Below, in pieces: positions 10,721 to 22,697 of a DNA stretch of 64,000 nt (the first letter of the stretch is position 1; each line of letters starts with the position of its first letter). Source of the stretch: Lichenostomus cassidix (taxonomy: Eukaryota > Chordata > Aves > Passeriformes > Meliphagidae); the NCBI GenBank assembly GCA_008360975.2, contig VLJF02000875.1:24805-88804 (forward strand), given 5' to 3'. The position numbers were made by a program, and so were the translations under genes. The notes under the pieces are model-generated. The model had not been told where the DNA came from and ran no database searches. It saw only the letters and a program-made list of their open reading frames with translations.

Positions 10721-11984
10721 ACATAGGGTGAAAATTATCTTTGTAGCCACTGTGGTCTTTAGCACCTGCTGTGCCAGGGAGACCACTGAGAGGAGGAAGC
10801 TGCTGCTTTTGTCAGAGGGCTGCTGTGCAGGGATTCCCTTTCCTTGCTGAGTCCCACATCCTCTCCTCTTTTTCCTGCGGTATGAGATCAGGGGATCATC
10901 TGCATGGTGTCGGGAGGCTTGGGCTGCAAAGGTAGCTCCTCTCAGAGGAGAGAAATGGGTTGTCAGTGGGTAGCAGAGATTCAGGCTGGCAGGAAGCATT
11001 TGCATGTGAGGAGAAGCTTTCTGCCACATGCATCAACCAAGGGAATCCATGTCTTTCAAAGCAGAAGGAAAAATGTGAATTTTCCTGGTACAAAATTGAA
11101 AGCTTTGGAATGGAAGTCAGTGCAGGAATGTCCCAGGATGTTGGTGTGGATTTTACTAACCTGCAAGGCCAGACTGTGAAGATGGGATCCCTGCACCCAA
11201 GAAATGCCCTCTTGCTCTGGGGCCTTCCATGGCACTGGCAGCACAAGTGAGAGCCCTTCCTTGGCCTTTGCCTTCAGCAAGGCCCCAGGTTGGGCAAACC
11301 CTGAATTCCCTGTTAAAGCAGGTCAGGTTCACACTGGCCTGAAGGATGACAGAGGACAAGACAAGCTCAAGAAGGTGCTAATGCAACGCGGCTTAGGCTC
11401 CAGCTTTCTGCCCTTGTATCTCTGGAGCAGAAAATTCAAACGTTAATGCTTGGGTTTGGCGATTGTGTTGTGTTTTGTTTGCAGCATTTTCCCCCACTGG
11501 AAGATCTGTGGCATTTTCCATGTTGCACACCTGGGTTTGAGAGGTCCACTCTTGGTGCTGCCTAGATCAGTGCCAAAAATGTGCCTTTGCCCCTCTCTCT
11601 CCTCTGTTACGAAGTGTCTTTGGAGGGATTGATGGGAAACACCCTTTCTGTTTTCTCACCTTGTGCTCAGCAGCTGGGAGAACCACAGATTCCTCCTGCC
11701 CTGCCCCAGCTTGAACCTGGAAGGGTTCTGCAATAGGGGAACAGGGCATGTTGCTGGCGGCTCAGCTGCCAGCACCAGTGCTAGCCTGTGTGGAAGGCTC
11801 ATCTGTATGGCTTGAGTCAGCTCCCAGCTGCCAGCATCTGGGCTGTGTCCTGCCCCACATTCATGCTGCCATCAAGTCGGAGGCCACAAACCTGACACTG
11901 ACAAGTCCACCTCGCAACCATGTCCCCATGTGCCACATCCACACATTCTTTGGATGCCTCCAAGCATGGCAATTCCACCAAGTC
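10721..11984. other. No gene recognised
   Basis: Several short frames on both strands, none with a domain, splice signals in order or a promoter. Composition is ordinary. Nothing I can name. Confidence 0.5.
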
Positions 11985-12385
11985 CATGGGCAGCCAGTGC
12001 CCGTGCTTGACAGCCCTTGCAGTGGAGAAATTTTTCCCTAATACTAAGTCTAAAGAAGTCCTGGCACAACTTGAGGCCATTTCCTCTTGTCCTGTCCCTT
12101 GTTCCCGGAGAGCAGAGCCTGAGCCCCACTTGGCTGCACCCTCCTTTCAGGGAGCTGTGCAGAGCCAGAAGGTCCTGCCTGAGCCTCCTCTTCTCCAGGC
12201 TGAGCTCCCCCAGCTCCCTCAGCAGCTCCTGGTGCTCCAGGCCCTTCCCCAGCTCCCTTCCCTTCTCTGCACCTGCTCCAGCCCCTCAGAGTCCTTCTTG
12301 TCAGGATGGGCCCAAAACAATCCTGGGCTTGTGGTGCCTTAAACAGAGGGATAATGGCAGTGCCCAGAACAGAGGGATAATGGTT
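11985..12385 (-). mobile_element. CR1 LINE fragment, antisense
   Basis: CR1 words on the plus strand read the element backwards: GAGCCTCCTCTTCTCCAGGC, TGAGCTCCCCCAGCTCCCTC, CTTCTCTGCACCTGCTCCAG, and a GATGGGCCCAAAACAATCC end. Truncated at both sides. Confidence 0.8.
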
Positions 12386-12596
12386 TCTAACAGCTTCCTC
12401 CTGGATGCTTGAGCAGTACTAGCATGGCTGCAGGGACACAACTAGCTCTGAAGTCTTTTCTGCCACATGCACTCACGTCCCATTGCTTTGTGATGTGATG
12501 CTTTCTCTGATTCTCACACAGCCTGGTCACTCTTTCCAGCAGTGTTGTGCCTGATCAGCCTATTCAAGCAGCATGGAGAAATGGGGAGCCCTGGTG

Positions 12597-12857
12597 TGTG
12601 GCTAGCACAGGTCTTTCCCATGAGAATTTTCTCCTGTGTTTTATAAACAAAGATAAAGTTTGGATGTTATTAAAACAGTGTCTCGAGATTTGGACAGTTC
12701 AGGCCTGGCCAATCAGGCCTAGGGGGAGGTTTCTGACTGGCCAATCTGGGTGACCTCTGAAAAGTCTATATAAGTTGGAATCAAAATAATAAAGCTCTCT
12801 TTTCTTGCCACGCTGAGAATCCGGGTCTTTTTCTCTGCTAGCGGCTCAACAGCAACA
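12597..12857 (+). mobile_element. Solo LTR, sense orientation
   Basis: Starts TGTGGCTAGC and ends AACAGCAACA. It carries CCAAT-type words (GGCCAATCAGG, GGCCAATCTGG), a TATA (TCTATATAAG near 12764) and a poly(A) signal (AATAAAGC near 12788), in LTR order. Related to the inverted copy at 14054-14326, which shares TTTTATAAACAAAGATAAAGTTTG, the TATA region and the GCTAGCGG end. No internal retroviral sequence adjoins it. Confidence 0.75.
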
Positions 12858-13064
12858 CTAGTGCTTCTCCTCTTTTTGGATTGCATCCAGCAAATCTTTT
12901 ATCAGTTCCCAAGTGCTTTTGAATTCAACGAGAATCTGCTCATCACACTGTTTGAACACACTTATGCATCCCAGCTTGGTACATTCATAGGAAACCATGA
13001 AAATGAAAGGTTGGTAAGGATGGTTGATTTGAATCCTTTAAATGTTGGGCTGAATGTGACAAAA

Positions 13065-13210
13065 AGGTCATGGAGTCATGGAATGGTTTGTGTTGGAAGG
13101 ATCCTTGAAGATGATCTAGTTCCAAAGTCCCTGCCATGGGCAGGGACACCTTCCACTAGATCAGGTTGCCTCAAGCTCTGTCCAACCTGGCCAAAAATCT
13201 CCACCCACCA
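13065..13210 (-). mobile_element. CR1 3' end, antisense
   Basis: AGTCATGGAATGGTTTGTGT, then GATGATCTAGTTCCAAAGTC, CCTGCCATGGGCAGGGACAC and CAGGTTGCCTCAAGCTC: the antisense CR1 3' UTR. Confidence 0.8.
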
Positions 13211-13499
13211 CCAGTTTTAGTCTCTTATACAGAAACTCTTCCATAAAGGGATCAACAGCTGGAGTTTGACATGAGTCATAGCTGTGGGAAGCCTGGAGGA
13301 GAAGGTCAAGGCGAGCAGAGCACACAGTTGGCAAGTCTGGGCCTCATCTGTCCGGGAGGAATGTGACTCTGTAGCCTGGTGGCTCTGACAGCCCCAGGTA
13401 CAGCCCTGAATGAGGCTGCTGGGAATAGCGAACAGGATGAGGACTGGAGCCTCCCACAGCTGCCAGAGAGGTTTGGATTCCTGTTTTGAGCTTGGCAGT

Positions 13500-13590
13500 T
13501 ACAGAATCACAGAATCATGGGGTTGGAAGAGACCTTCAAGATCACCGAGTCCAACCCATGGCCTAACACCACCTCAGCTAAACCATGGCA
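13500..13590 (-). mobile_element. Short CR1 3' end, antisense
   Basis: CAGAATCACAGAATCATGGG, GTTGGAAGAGACCTTCAAGA and the words after it are a CR1 tail read backwards. Only about 90 bp remain. Confidence 0.8.
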
Positions 13591-14053
13591 CATGAGTTCT
13601 GCCCTCAGGACTCCTGACTCCATTAAGGCCATGTCTGATGGTCTCCTGCTTAACTGAAGGCCACTGAACAAGCAGGGGAAAAGAGAAGTGATGCTCCAGA
13701 AGAGGAAGGCAAGTTAAAGCTTCCTGTAAACCTCTCTTAAGTAAACAGGGCTTAGAAGAGACTCTGTCGCCTTCTGCAGGGCTGCTCACCTGGTCCTCTG
13801 CAAAACCAAGTTAGACTTGAAACCAGTAAGATAAAATTTGGAGGAGTATTGAATGTTACGTGTGATAACCTGCCTGTCTCATCTGAGTGCCTGGGAGCAC
13901 AGAGAGGGTTTGAAGTCATGTTAAGCTAGTGCTGTCTGAAGCATTCACAGAAGTGGTGAATCTCCTGCCAGGCTGGCAGTTCAATCTGCTAGTGCAGGCA
14001 AATGAAATTTGGTGGAATCTAAGGAAGAGATTGTAATGTGGAACTCCTGGAGG

Positions 14054-14326
14054 TGTCTCGCTGTTGAACCGCTAGCAGAGAGAAGGAGACCGGTCTTCAG
14101 TGTGGCAGAAAATGTCTATTTTTATTAATCAATTTCAACTTATATAGACTTTCAAAGGTCACTCAGATTGGTCAGTTGAAAACCTCCCCCCCAGGGCAAT
14201 TGGCCGGCTTGAACTGTCCATATCTTGAGAGACTGTTTAAACAAACATGCAAACTTTATCTTTGTTTATAAAACACAGGAAGAAGAAGAGAGAAATTTTT
14301 CTCGGGAAAGGTCTGTGGTTGCCACA
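14054..14326 (-). mobile_element. Solo LTR, inverted relative to the one at 12597
   Basis: The reverse complement starts TGTGGCAACC and ends AACAGCGAGACA. It contains the shared TTTTATAAACAAAGATAAAG, a CCAAT word, TCTATATAAG and a decayed AATAAAA poly(A) signal. It clearly belongs to the same family as the sense copy but differs at many sites, so the two are not recent products of one event. Confidence 0.75.
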
Positions 14327-17300
14327 GAGATGGGATTCCCCCAGGGAAACAGAACTACTTGTTCTGTGTTCTCAGTTCCTTCCTGCCACCAGAGGGACCT
14401 GTCAGACGTGACCATTCCAGCAATAACACTGCTTTTATGTGCTCACAAATTCCATTTCCATCCTTCCCTGACCTCTCAGCTCTCCCTTAACACAGGAGCT
14501 TGATCCCTTTCCAAACCTGGCACTCAAAGCACTGTGAGGAGGTGACCCACTCTTCACCTGGACAGCAGGCAGCCAACTTCCACCAACTTACAGGTGTTCC
14601 CCATCTTTTATTCAACACTGATTGAGATCAGCCAGGTTGAGTAAACTGCTTTAGGTTTACACCCTGTGTCATGATGCTGAGAGCTACTGAAGGGGAAAAA
14701 CTTGTGGCTACCTAGTCTGTGTGGTCCTGACAACAGGAGTCTTTGCAGATCAAAGGGTAGACAACTAACTTGCTCCTGTGGCTTTCTTAGGGCTAACCTG
14801 GAGCTGCATCAAAAGACTCTCCCCATGGACTTGGGTGAACACATCTGAAGAGCTAAGCAAATTCCACAATCCACTTTTTGAGGCCAGCAGCTGTGTCATC
14901 TGGCCCTCCGTGTCCAAGGGGGAACTACAGGTCTGGGAGAGTAAGCCAGGTTTGCTCTTCCTGTTGCAGGCAATATCTCTTTGTGACTATTTGTCAGACT
15001 TCATTACTGGCCATTCTGGAGAATCCATGTGCAGTGGGTTCCCTACTGCAGAAACTTTCTCCATCCCATGCCTACTGAAGCGTTAGTAACAGTGAAACAA
15101 GCAGGCTGTCATGGTAGGGTGGAGACTGAAAATGGGTTGGTCTGATAGGTATATGAGTCCAAAAAGGAATGAAACCCCCTCATTTTCCTTTTATTAACCT
15201 TGTTTAATAGAATAGTGAACTTGGAGAGGAGGGTCAGTACTTGAAACTGCTTTTTAGGGGAGAAGGAAAGGGAAGAAAGTGTCAACTGTGTGAACCTTAC
15301 TTGAGAGCTGATGGAAAAATAATAACCCTCATGAATTCCAACTTTTATCAAGAAACCCTTGTGACTTGTGTCTCTCTGGGCTTCCAGATATCTTGTCATG
15401 GTGGAACAGGAACAAGTTCCTTGATGAAGCTAAAGACAGTGAGTTTGACATCCAGAAGGAAATATCACAGAAGGAAATTGAGGAGTTGAGTACGAAGGTG
15501 GCAGAGGTGAAGAAACCATGAGCTGGCAGAGCTTTGCCTCAGGCCTTCCCTTCCCTGACCTTGCCTTCCCTTTATATGATAGAGTAAACATGGGAAAGTG
15601 CCTGTGTTGCTGAGCCCTTGGGTACAGCTGACCCTCAGCCCTCCCACTGCTGAAGCCTTCCCTCCATGCACCTCCATGCACCTCTGTGCTTTTTTGGGAG
15701 GGATGTGTGTTTTGTTTACAGAAGATACACACAGTTGGGCACAATGTCCCTTCGTGGCAGCTTTTCTGTCTCAGAATTGTGTACAGTGTCAGCAGAAGCC
15801 GGAACTCTTCCATCCAACTGTATGGATGATCAGGATGGGCCAAGAGACAGGAGCTCTCCAATTTTTGTTGGGCTTTTTCTGGTTTTGTTCAACTCTCTAA
15901 ACACTCAGAGGAGTAAAATACAGAGTTCTATAGAGACAGGGAAAGGCAAGAGTAGGTAAGGCAGCTTAGTTCTTTAGTCTCCTAGAAAAACTAGAAATGG
16001 TTAAAATCCAATTACAGGTTCTGCCAATCTACACAGTGCTCTCAGTAGGCTTCACATCCAACACTTAGGTTATTGTGTTCAGCATTGGCTTGGGAGCAGG
16101 AAACTAAATACCAAACCTGAGCAAGACATTTCAGAGCAATACAGAATTGAAGCAGGGATTTTGCTTCTAATGTTTAAGCTGTGACTATACATAAAACACT
16201 CTTAAAGGTTATGCAATTTCCTAACACAATAATTACAGTTTGAGGTTAAGAACAGAGAAGCAGAGAGGGTTTTTGGATCTTTTGGATATTTGGGAGGATC
16301 TGGAGGTTTTAGTGGTATTTGGTGTAGTTTTCTCCATTGCTTTGCACTCCAAAATATAAGAGGGATCGATCTGTCACCTCAAAACCACTCAATGCCCCTG
16401 AAAACCACTCAGTGCCAGCCCAAAATTACTTGATTCCTCAGCCCCTCAGGGTGGAATGGGCTTGGAAGGGGATTGGGCGAAGTGGGATGCAAATCAGGAG
16501 GGGTGAGTTTGGCATTGAGTGGGGCAGGATAGGTGGGATGGGGATTGGGAGGGGTGGAATAGGAAAAATAGGGCTTGAGAAGAGCATATTGATTTCCAAG
16601 AGGGGTGGGATGTGTTTTTGTGAGGATTGGGAGAGTGGGGCAGGGTCTGGAATGAGACAGCTGAAGGTTGGGGTGATGAAGGGAGGGAGAACCAGTTCCT
16701 CAGTGGATGTTTGAGTATTCCACCTTCCTGAAGGGCTTTTGGGGCACCCCACATTTTGAAGGCAGTTTTGTACTCCTGAATTCTTGGGGTGTTCCTGTGA
16801 GCAGCTCTATGGAGGCCCAATGCCAGGGGTGCTTGCCATGGGCACAAGCTCAGAGCTGTAGCCAGAGTCCATTGCCTCAGTGCTGGAGAGCAGAGAAATG
16901 CTGGATGGCCCCAAACATCTGGAGTGTGTGTTTGGGGTTGCAGGGCAAGTTCTGCACTGGTGGGGCATTTGGTCACTGGCCCAGCCCAGCCACTGCAGCC
17001 TCTGGTCCAGCCCTAAAGTGGATGCCAAGCCCCTGGCACCCCAAAAGCCCCACCTGTGAGAGGGAGCAGAGCAGGTAAAGGCTGTGACACAGGTGTGACA
17101 CTGACACGTCCCACGGCCCCAGAGCTCACAGCAGCTGAGATGGAGCTGGATCCAAGGCCCTGACTGTGGATCTCAATCTCTCTCTCTCTCTCTAGTTTCT
17201 CTTGACTTCCGCTTCTCAAAATCTGGATAACTTGAAGTTGGATGGGTTAGAGTTTGCTGTGACAGTGCTTTGTGAATTGCATTACTGTAATTCCATCTTT

Positions 17301-17900
17301 AATAGAAGCTATCAGCTAAGTGAAATACTCTTCCTCTGTTCAATTGTTACATCATTGGTTATAAGTTAGGTTAAATACAGTTAAGAGCTGTTCTTCTAAT
17401 AAGTTATTAATTTTAAGATATAAGTTTAGGTTACAGTATAAGTGAAGTTCTGTTGAGTTTGAGGGCTCTCAAGCTTTTAGGCCATATTCATCTCTTCCCT
17501 CACTGTCTTTTTTCAGAGGCACCCACACACACACACGGTGCCTGTTCTCAGGTCATTTCTGGTTTGATTGCCTGAATTTCCTTGCTTTCATTGTTGCTTT
17601 TTTCCCTTGGTGTGCCTGAACTGTCCAGCTAGGAGCAGAGTGACTCTTTCCAAGGGACTTTCTCATGCTGTCACTTAATATTAAACCTGATTTTTGCTGA
17701 TCTCTCGCTGGGGATTTTTTAAGTGCTCTCAAGCCCTCATTCATAAGAGCGTGAAGGAGCCCTGGGCCAGGCTCTCACCCTGGGGGACACGGGGACACTG
17801 CTGGGAGGTCCCTGTCCCCCTCTCCCAGCCCCCAGGGCCCTGTCCCCCCTGTAGCTGTCTCAGGCTCTGGCGGTCTATCTCATGGAACATCCTTTCACTT
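14327..17900. other. Largely anonymous non-coding stretch
   Basis: Apart from the possible terminal exon at 15388-15521, I see only a G-rich low-complexity patch (about 16440-16720, GGGGTGGGATGGGGATT-like), a TC run near 17175-17195 and a CA run near 17523-17537. No promoter, domain or transposon that I can name. Confidence 0.5.
15388..15521 (+). other. Possible orphan terminal coding exon
   Basis: A consensus acceptor (TCTCTCTGGGCTTCCAG) is followed by a 43-codon open frame, WWNRNKFLDEAKD to VAEVKKP, then TGA. The composition is that of a charged helical C-terminus. No upstream exon was found in the preceding 1 kb and I do not recognise the family. Confidence 0.25.
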
Positions 17901-18358
17901 TTTAGACATGAACAGGGAGAGGCAGATTCTGTGTGCAACAGCTCTGTAGGACAAGGCTGGAGCTGCTCAGCAATGTGGAGAACCTTTTCCAGCCTGCACG
18001 TTCATGGCAAACCAGAGTCCTCTAAAGCCTGGCTCCTTTCTAAAGGTGGTGGTTGTTCACTGTTATATTTATTGATGAGCCTCTAGCCTAGCTATTTTTA
18101 CCTCTGCTATGACCAGTGTTGCAGACAGTCCCGCTAGCTGCACTTTGGCAGCTGAAACTGCCCACCCACTTGTAGACATCGATGGAAGGTGTTGGGGTTT
18201 TGAGTGTTCTGGACTAAAAGCAATAATAACTAGTGCCTTAATGCAGGCTGCCTCTCATCTGCTCTAGCCCTGTGGATAGAAGTGGGAGCCAGGCTCCAAG
18301 TCTTTCTAAAAGTGATTGGACTTATTCTGCTGAAGCAACAAAAATGGGCCACATCATG

Positions 18359-18519
18359 TATTTACAATGTAAGGATCTTTATAACAACAACAATCTATAG
18401 AACGTATTTACATAAGAACCTATCTAACACAATGTAGAAAACGTATTTACAGAAGAAAACACTAGCTAAAATCTTCGTAGATAAAACAACAGAAGAACTC
18501 TTTTAAAAACGTATGTACA
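18359..18519 (-). promoter_or_regulatory. Cluster of four Pumilio-type elements in the 3' UTR of acidic gene A
   Basis: On the minus strand TGTACATA (18519-18512) and TGTAAATA three times (18451-18444, 18412-18405, 18366-18359) match UGUANAUA, the consensus bound by PUF/Pumilio proteins. They lie in the sense strand of the gene, downstream of its stop codon. The poly(A) position has AATAAG where copies C, D and E have AATAAA. Confidence 0.6.
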
Positions 18520-18900
18520 GGTGGGTGTCATCAACACCTCAGATCGCCATCAGTCCTGGAAGAAAAGCAAGCAGCACGGTCACTGCAGTCAGGCCCTGAG
18601 GGTTTGTTCCCTGTGCCCCCAGGCTGGCACACGCTGGCAGAGCAGGACTGTGCCGCCAGCACTGAGCCCGGCTGGGGCTGGGAGCTGGGCCCAGCTGCTG
18701 GGACGGGGCTGGCGTGGCCCAAAGCAAGCGCAGGGCAGGCCGGGGGTGGTGCTTGTGCCACCAGAATGCAGGGATGCCCCGGGTCCCCGTGTCCCTGAGC
18801 AGGGCCACCCAGCCCAGCCCCAGCCTGGCGGCAGGGGAGCCACTGTGCCTGTGGGCAGGGCATGGGGAGCACGTGCCTGTCCTGCTGCCTGTGTCGGTCT

Positions 18901-19279
18901 TCATCCCAAGACCATGTCCTCCTCCTCATCTTTCTCGTCAACTTCCATCTCTTCAACACTGTCTTCCATTTCCACCTCCATTTGTTCTTCCGTCTCCTCC
19001 TCCTCCACCTCCATCGCTTCCTCTATCTCCTCCTCGTCAACCTCCATCTCTTCCACTCCGTTATCTTCTTCATCTATATCCATGCTCTCCTCTTCATCAA
19101 ACTTTCTATCCACTTCCATCTCTTCTTCGGTGTCTCTGACAGCCTGCACAGGGAGCAAAACCTCAGAGTGGTGTCCCTGTCCCACAGCATCCCCTCAGAG
19201 CTCCAGCCTGCCCGGGCTCTCAGAGGATGTCCACCTCCATGGAATGGCACTGTACCTCCATTGGGACGAATGGGAGCAT
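18901..19279 (-). CDS. Small acidic EEMEVD-repeat protein, copy A (two exons)
   Basis: Exon 1, 19279-19256, encodes MLPFVPME and ends at donor GAG/GTACAG. Exon 2, 19143-18901, follows acceptor TTTTGCTCCCTGTGCAG and stays in frame (phase 0). The intron is 112 nt. The product is 88 residues: AVRDTEEEMEVD at the junction, then mostly Glu, Asp, Met and Val in EEMEVD-like steps, ending DMVLG. No signal peptide, membrane segment or known domain; the protein is probably disordered and very acidic. The structure rests on four copies that share start, donor, acceptor, intron length and C-terminus, with coding indels in multiples of three. Function is unknown. Alternative: a second donor further on in exon 1 (ATGGAG/GTGGAC), which copy D lacks. 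Confidence 0.6.
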
Positions 19280-19511
19280 CCTGCAGGGATGGATGGCAAA
19301 ATCCAGGCAGCAGGGAGCGTTCAGGACTGACGGCACTGTCGGGGAACGGGTGAGAAGCAGGGTGACAGGGGTGCTCTCAGAGCAGGGTGAAGCATGTGGG
19401 TCACACAAGGGTGACTGGTTGTGTTGTGCCCTTGGCTGGGCGATGGCAGTCCCAGCTGGAACACCAACTGTGACATGACAGCAGATCCAGGACCACACCC
19501 CTGTGGACCAT

Positions 19512-19850
19512 GGCAACCACAGAATGATTGAATCCCTGAACGGTTTTCCTTGGGATGGACCCTGAAGATCATCTTGTTCCAAGCTGAGCAAGCTCCCAGC
19601 AGAGCAGGTTGCTCAGAGTGCTGTCCCAGCTGGCCTTGGATGTTCCCAGGGATGAGGCATGCACACCCTCCATGCACAGCCTGGGTCAGTGCCTCAGCAC
19701 CCCCTGTTTAAAATACCAGTTTCCTTAGAGACAAGCTAAATTGACCCCCTTGCAGTTGAAAGTCCTGCATGGCTGCAGTGAGGCTTTCCCTTGGCCTTCT
19801 CTCCTGCAGGCTGAGCATCCCCAACTCTGTCTCCATGGGAGCTTAGAAAG
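19512..19850 (-). mobile_element. CR1 3' region, antisense, upstream of acidic gene A
   Basis: AGAATGATTGAATCCCTGAA, TTTTCCTTGGGATGGACCCT, GAAGATCATCTTGTTCCAAG, GGCCTTGGATGTTCCCAGGG and later CTGCAGTGAGGCTTTCCCTT. It is carried along with the array: related copies sit at 22930-23120 and 26280-26650. Confidence 0.8.
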
Positions 19851-20349
19851 TCAAGCAAAACAGGCAGAAGCACTGCTGGGCTCCTTCTTTCTCCACTCTG
19901 GCCACTACCTTCTCCTTCCCTGAGCCCTAGGTGTGAGTGTAAGTCATCTCCTAGTCTGCCACTTCTGGAAGCCACACGAGTCATTTTGATGCTGGAAACC
20001 TCAGCAAGACATACTTTATGTTTTTTCCTTTCCAGTACAAACACTTTTTCAGCTTTTAAAATCTGAACAAATCAACAAGGTTTTAAGAACAATAGGACAC
20101 AGTCTTTTAAGAGGAGCGCTTATCAACTGCCTCAGAAAGCTGCCCATGCAAGGACAACCCTGTGGGCACCATTTCCTTACTCTGCAGGCAATGTAAGAAA
20201 ATGCCCAGTTTTCTACCAAGTTCCTTTCACTTTTTAAACATGAAGAGCTGAGAGCTGAAATAAAAAACTGTCCATAGCTTCAAGTGACTAGTCAGGAATA
20301 GTCCAACATAGCACCATTTTCCAGAAGGTCAGACTTCTTCTTTCGCCTA

Positions 20350-21175
20350 GTTTTGTTATGGGCAGTCCTGGCTCCCTCTTTTCTGGGGAAGCTCTTCCAG
20401 ATCAGCCACTCTAAGGCAGCCCTGGCCAGGGCCCAGGGAACCTGGCCCTTGGCTTGCTTTTCTCTTTGCTTTTCTCCCTGGTGGGAGGGGATGGAAAGGG
20501 GGCTTAGGAGGGATGCTCCCCCTCACCTGCGCGGTGAGGACTCCCCTGGCCCATCCCAAAGTACTGAGGGTTGGCTTGATACTCCTTCCTTGGGCTGGAG
20601 AAGAAAAAGAGGTTTTGATGTCTAAGAGCAGGTTTTGCAGTATGCCCAATGGCAGCTGGAGCTCGTTCCTCAGCTGGAGAAGCATGTCAGCAGCTGGAGA
20701 GTAGCTCCAGATCAGCAAAGGCCAGAGCAGCGAGAGCGGAGTCTGGTGCTGTGAGCATGTGGCAGGGCTGGGCAAGTGCTGTGGGGCCAGGTGTCCTCTC
20801 CATGCCCCCCCAGCTGATGGTTGATGCTCCTCTGGCAGGGGAAGGAGTTCTTAGTGCATCAGGGGAGCATGATGTGGCCAAGTGGACTCCAAGGTCCCTG
20901 TGGTCCTCCCCAGCCTGGAAGCATGTTTCAGGCAGCTCAGGCAGTTTTTGCTGGGGGAGAAAAGGTGGCCACGTGCATCTCTGCTGGGAGCTGCTGCTGC
21001 TGCTGCTTTGTGCTGCTTGGAGCACAGAGCTGCTCCTTTATGCACTTGGGGGGATCAGAGAGGGAAGTGTGGTGCACAAGAGCAGGGACAGCCTGGTGAG
21101 GGTGACAGGCACTGTGTGGGAGCCAAAGGCTGGCTGGTGTGGATGGGTTCATGAGCTACAATGCTGAGCTGATAG
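20350..21175 (-). other. Upstream block of unit A with a weak TATA and an open frame ending at a donor
   Basis: Shared almost base for base with 27140-27960. On the minus strand it has GTGCATAAAGGAGC (a weak TATA near 21040), an AGC/CAG run, and a roughly 75-codon frame (containing MLLQLRNELQLPLG and LLLDIKT) that ends at a good donor, CGCGCAG/GTGAGG, near 20530. That frame is open in both copies with few changes, while a second frame (from 21025) is broken in the other copy. It may be an exon of a separate gene or a remote 5' exon of the acidic gene. I cannot decide. Confidence 0.3.
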
Positions 21176-21790
21176 AAAAATATGTTCCTCTTCTGTAAAG
21201 TGCCAGAGTTGCTTCCATGGAGGCTTTTAAATTTCCTCTTCATTCTAGTGGTGAAGTCCCATTGGCTGATCAGTGGAGAGTGCCCATGCTGGGCTCCCAG
21301 GGAGAGGCAGATTCTGTGTGCAACAGCTCTGTAGGACAAGGCTGGAGCTGCTCAGCAATGTGGAGAACCTTTTCCAGCCTGCCTGTTCATGGCAAACCAG
21401 AGTCCTCTAAAGCCTGGCTCGTTTCTAAAGGTGGTGGTTGTTCACTGTTTTATTTCTTGATGAGCCTCTAGCAGAGCTGTTTTTACCTCTGCTATGACCA
21501 GTGTTGCAGACAGTCGCGCTAGCTGCACTTTGGTAGCTGAAACTGCCCACCCACTTGTAACCGTCGATGGAAGATGTTGGGGTTTTGAGTGTTCTGGACT
21601 AAAAGCAATAATAACTAGTGCCTTAATGCAGGCTGCCTCTCGTCTGCTCTAGCCCTGTGGATAGAAGTGGGAGCCAGGCTCCAAGTCTTTTTCAAATGTG
21701 ATTGGACTTATTCTGCTGAAGCAACAAAAATGGACTACATCATGCATTTACAATGTAAGGATCTTTATAACAACAACAATCTATAGAACG

Positions 21791-21907
21791 TATTTACATA
21801 AGAACCTATCTAAAAACAAAGTGTGAAATGTATTTACAGGAGAAAACAAAACTCTCTAAAACATCTACAGAAGACTACTGAAGAACTCTTTCAAAAACAT
21901 ATGTACA
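21791..21907 (-). promoter_or_regulatory. Three Pumilio-type elements in the 3' UTR of acidic gene B
   Basis: TGTACATA (21907-21900) and TGTAAATA (21838-21831 and 21798-21791) on the gene's sense strand. A fourth site seen in copy A is mutated here to TGTAAATG. Confidence 0.6.
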
Positions 21908-22288
21908 GGTGGGTGTCATCCACGCCTCAGATCGCCGTCAGTCCTAGAAGAAAAGCAAGCAGCACGGTCACTGCAGTCAGGCCCTGAGGGTTTGTTCCCT
22001 GTGCCCCCAGGCTGGCACACGCTGGCAGAGCAGGACTGTGCCGCCAGCACTGAGCCCGGCTGGGGCTGGGAGCTGGGCCCAGCTGCTGGGACGGGGCTGG
22101 CGTGGCCCAAAGCAAGCGCAGGGCAGGCCGGGGGTGGTGCTTGTGCCACCAGAATGCAGGGATGCCCCGGGTCCCCGTGTCCCTGAGCAGGGCCACCCAG
22201 CCCAGCCCCAGCCTGGCGGCAGGGGAGCCACTGTGCCTGTGGGCAGGGCATGGGGAGCACGTGCCTGTCCTGCTGCCTGTGTCGGTCT

Positions 22289-22697
22289 TCATCCCAAGAC
22301 CATGTCCTCCTCCTTGTCTTTCTGGTCCACATCCATCTCTTCAACACGATCTTCCATTTCCACGTCCATCTCTTCCTCCTCCTCCTCCACATCAACCTCC
22401 ATCTCTTCCTCCATGTCCTCCACGTCCACCTCCATCTCTTCCATCTCATCCACGTCCACCTCCATCTCTGCCTCTCCATTGTCTTCTATATCTATCTGCA
22501 TGCTCTCTTCTTCATCACTCTTTGTATCTGTCTCCATCTCCTCTTTGGTGTCTCTCACAGCCTGCACAGGGAGCAAAACCTCAGAGTGGGGTCCCTGTCC
22601 CACAGCATCCCCTCACAGCTCCAGCCTGCCCGGGCTGCCAGGGGGTGTCCACCTCCATGGAATGGCACTGTACCTCCATTGGGACGAATGGGAGCAT
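22289..22697 (-). CDS. Small acidic EEMEVD-repeat protein, copy B (two exons)
   Basis: Exon 1 is 22697-22674 (MLPFVPME) and exon 2 is 22561-22289; the intron is again 112 nt with the same donor and acceptor. The 98-residue product begins AVRDTKEEMETD after the junction, then EMEVDVDEMEEMEVDVEDME and a run of six Glu, ending EEDMVLG. It is ten residues longer than copy A, all in the acidic repeat. The frame is intact. The genomic neighbours are its own Pumilio-site 3' UTR below and a CR1 tail above. Confidence 0.6.

Larger units (their letters stand above)
17915..21295. repeat. Tandem unit A of the acidic-protein array
   Basis: About 3.4 kb running from the conserved GGGAGAGGCAGATTCTGTG block through the Pumilio-site 3' UTR, the acidic gene, CR1 tail, an upstream block (20350-21175) and back to the next GGGAGAGGCAGATTCTGTG at about 21300. 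The same order is seen in unit C (25000-28090). A partial fourth start is at 28092-28500 and is truncated inside the 3' UTR. Confidence 0.85.

Noticed and set aside
18531..18959. Minus-strand frames of 120-180 residues below the acidic genes (with PCPQAQWLPCRQAGAGLGGP)
   Set aside because: They lie in the presumed 3' UTR in other frames, are GC-driven, and lack starts of their own.
18521..19330. Plus-strand Ser/Thr-rich frames opposite the acidic genes (poly-Ser with Ile and Thr)
   Set aside because: They are the antisense of the Glu/Asp/Met repeat and do not keep start or stop positions across copies.
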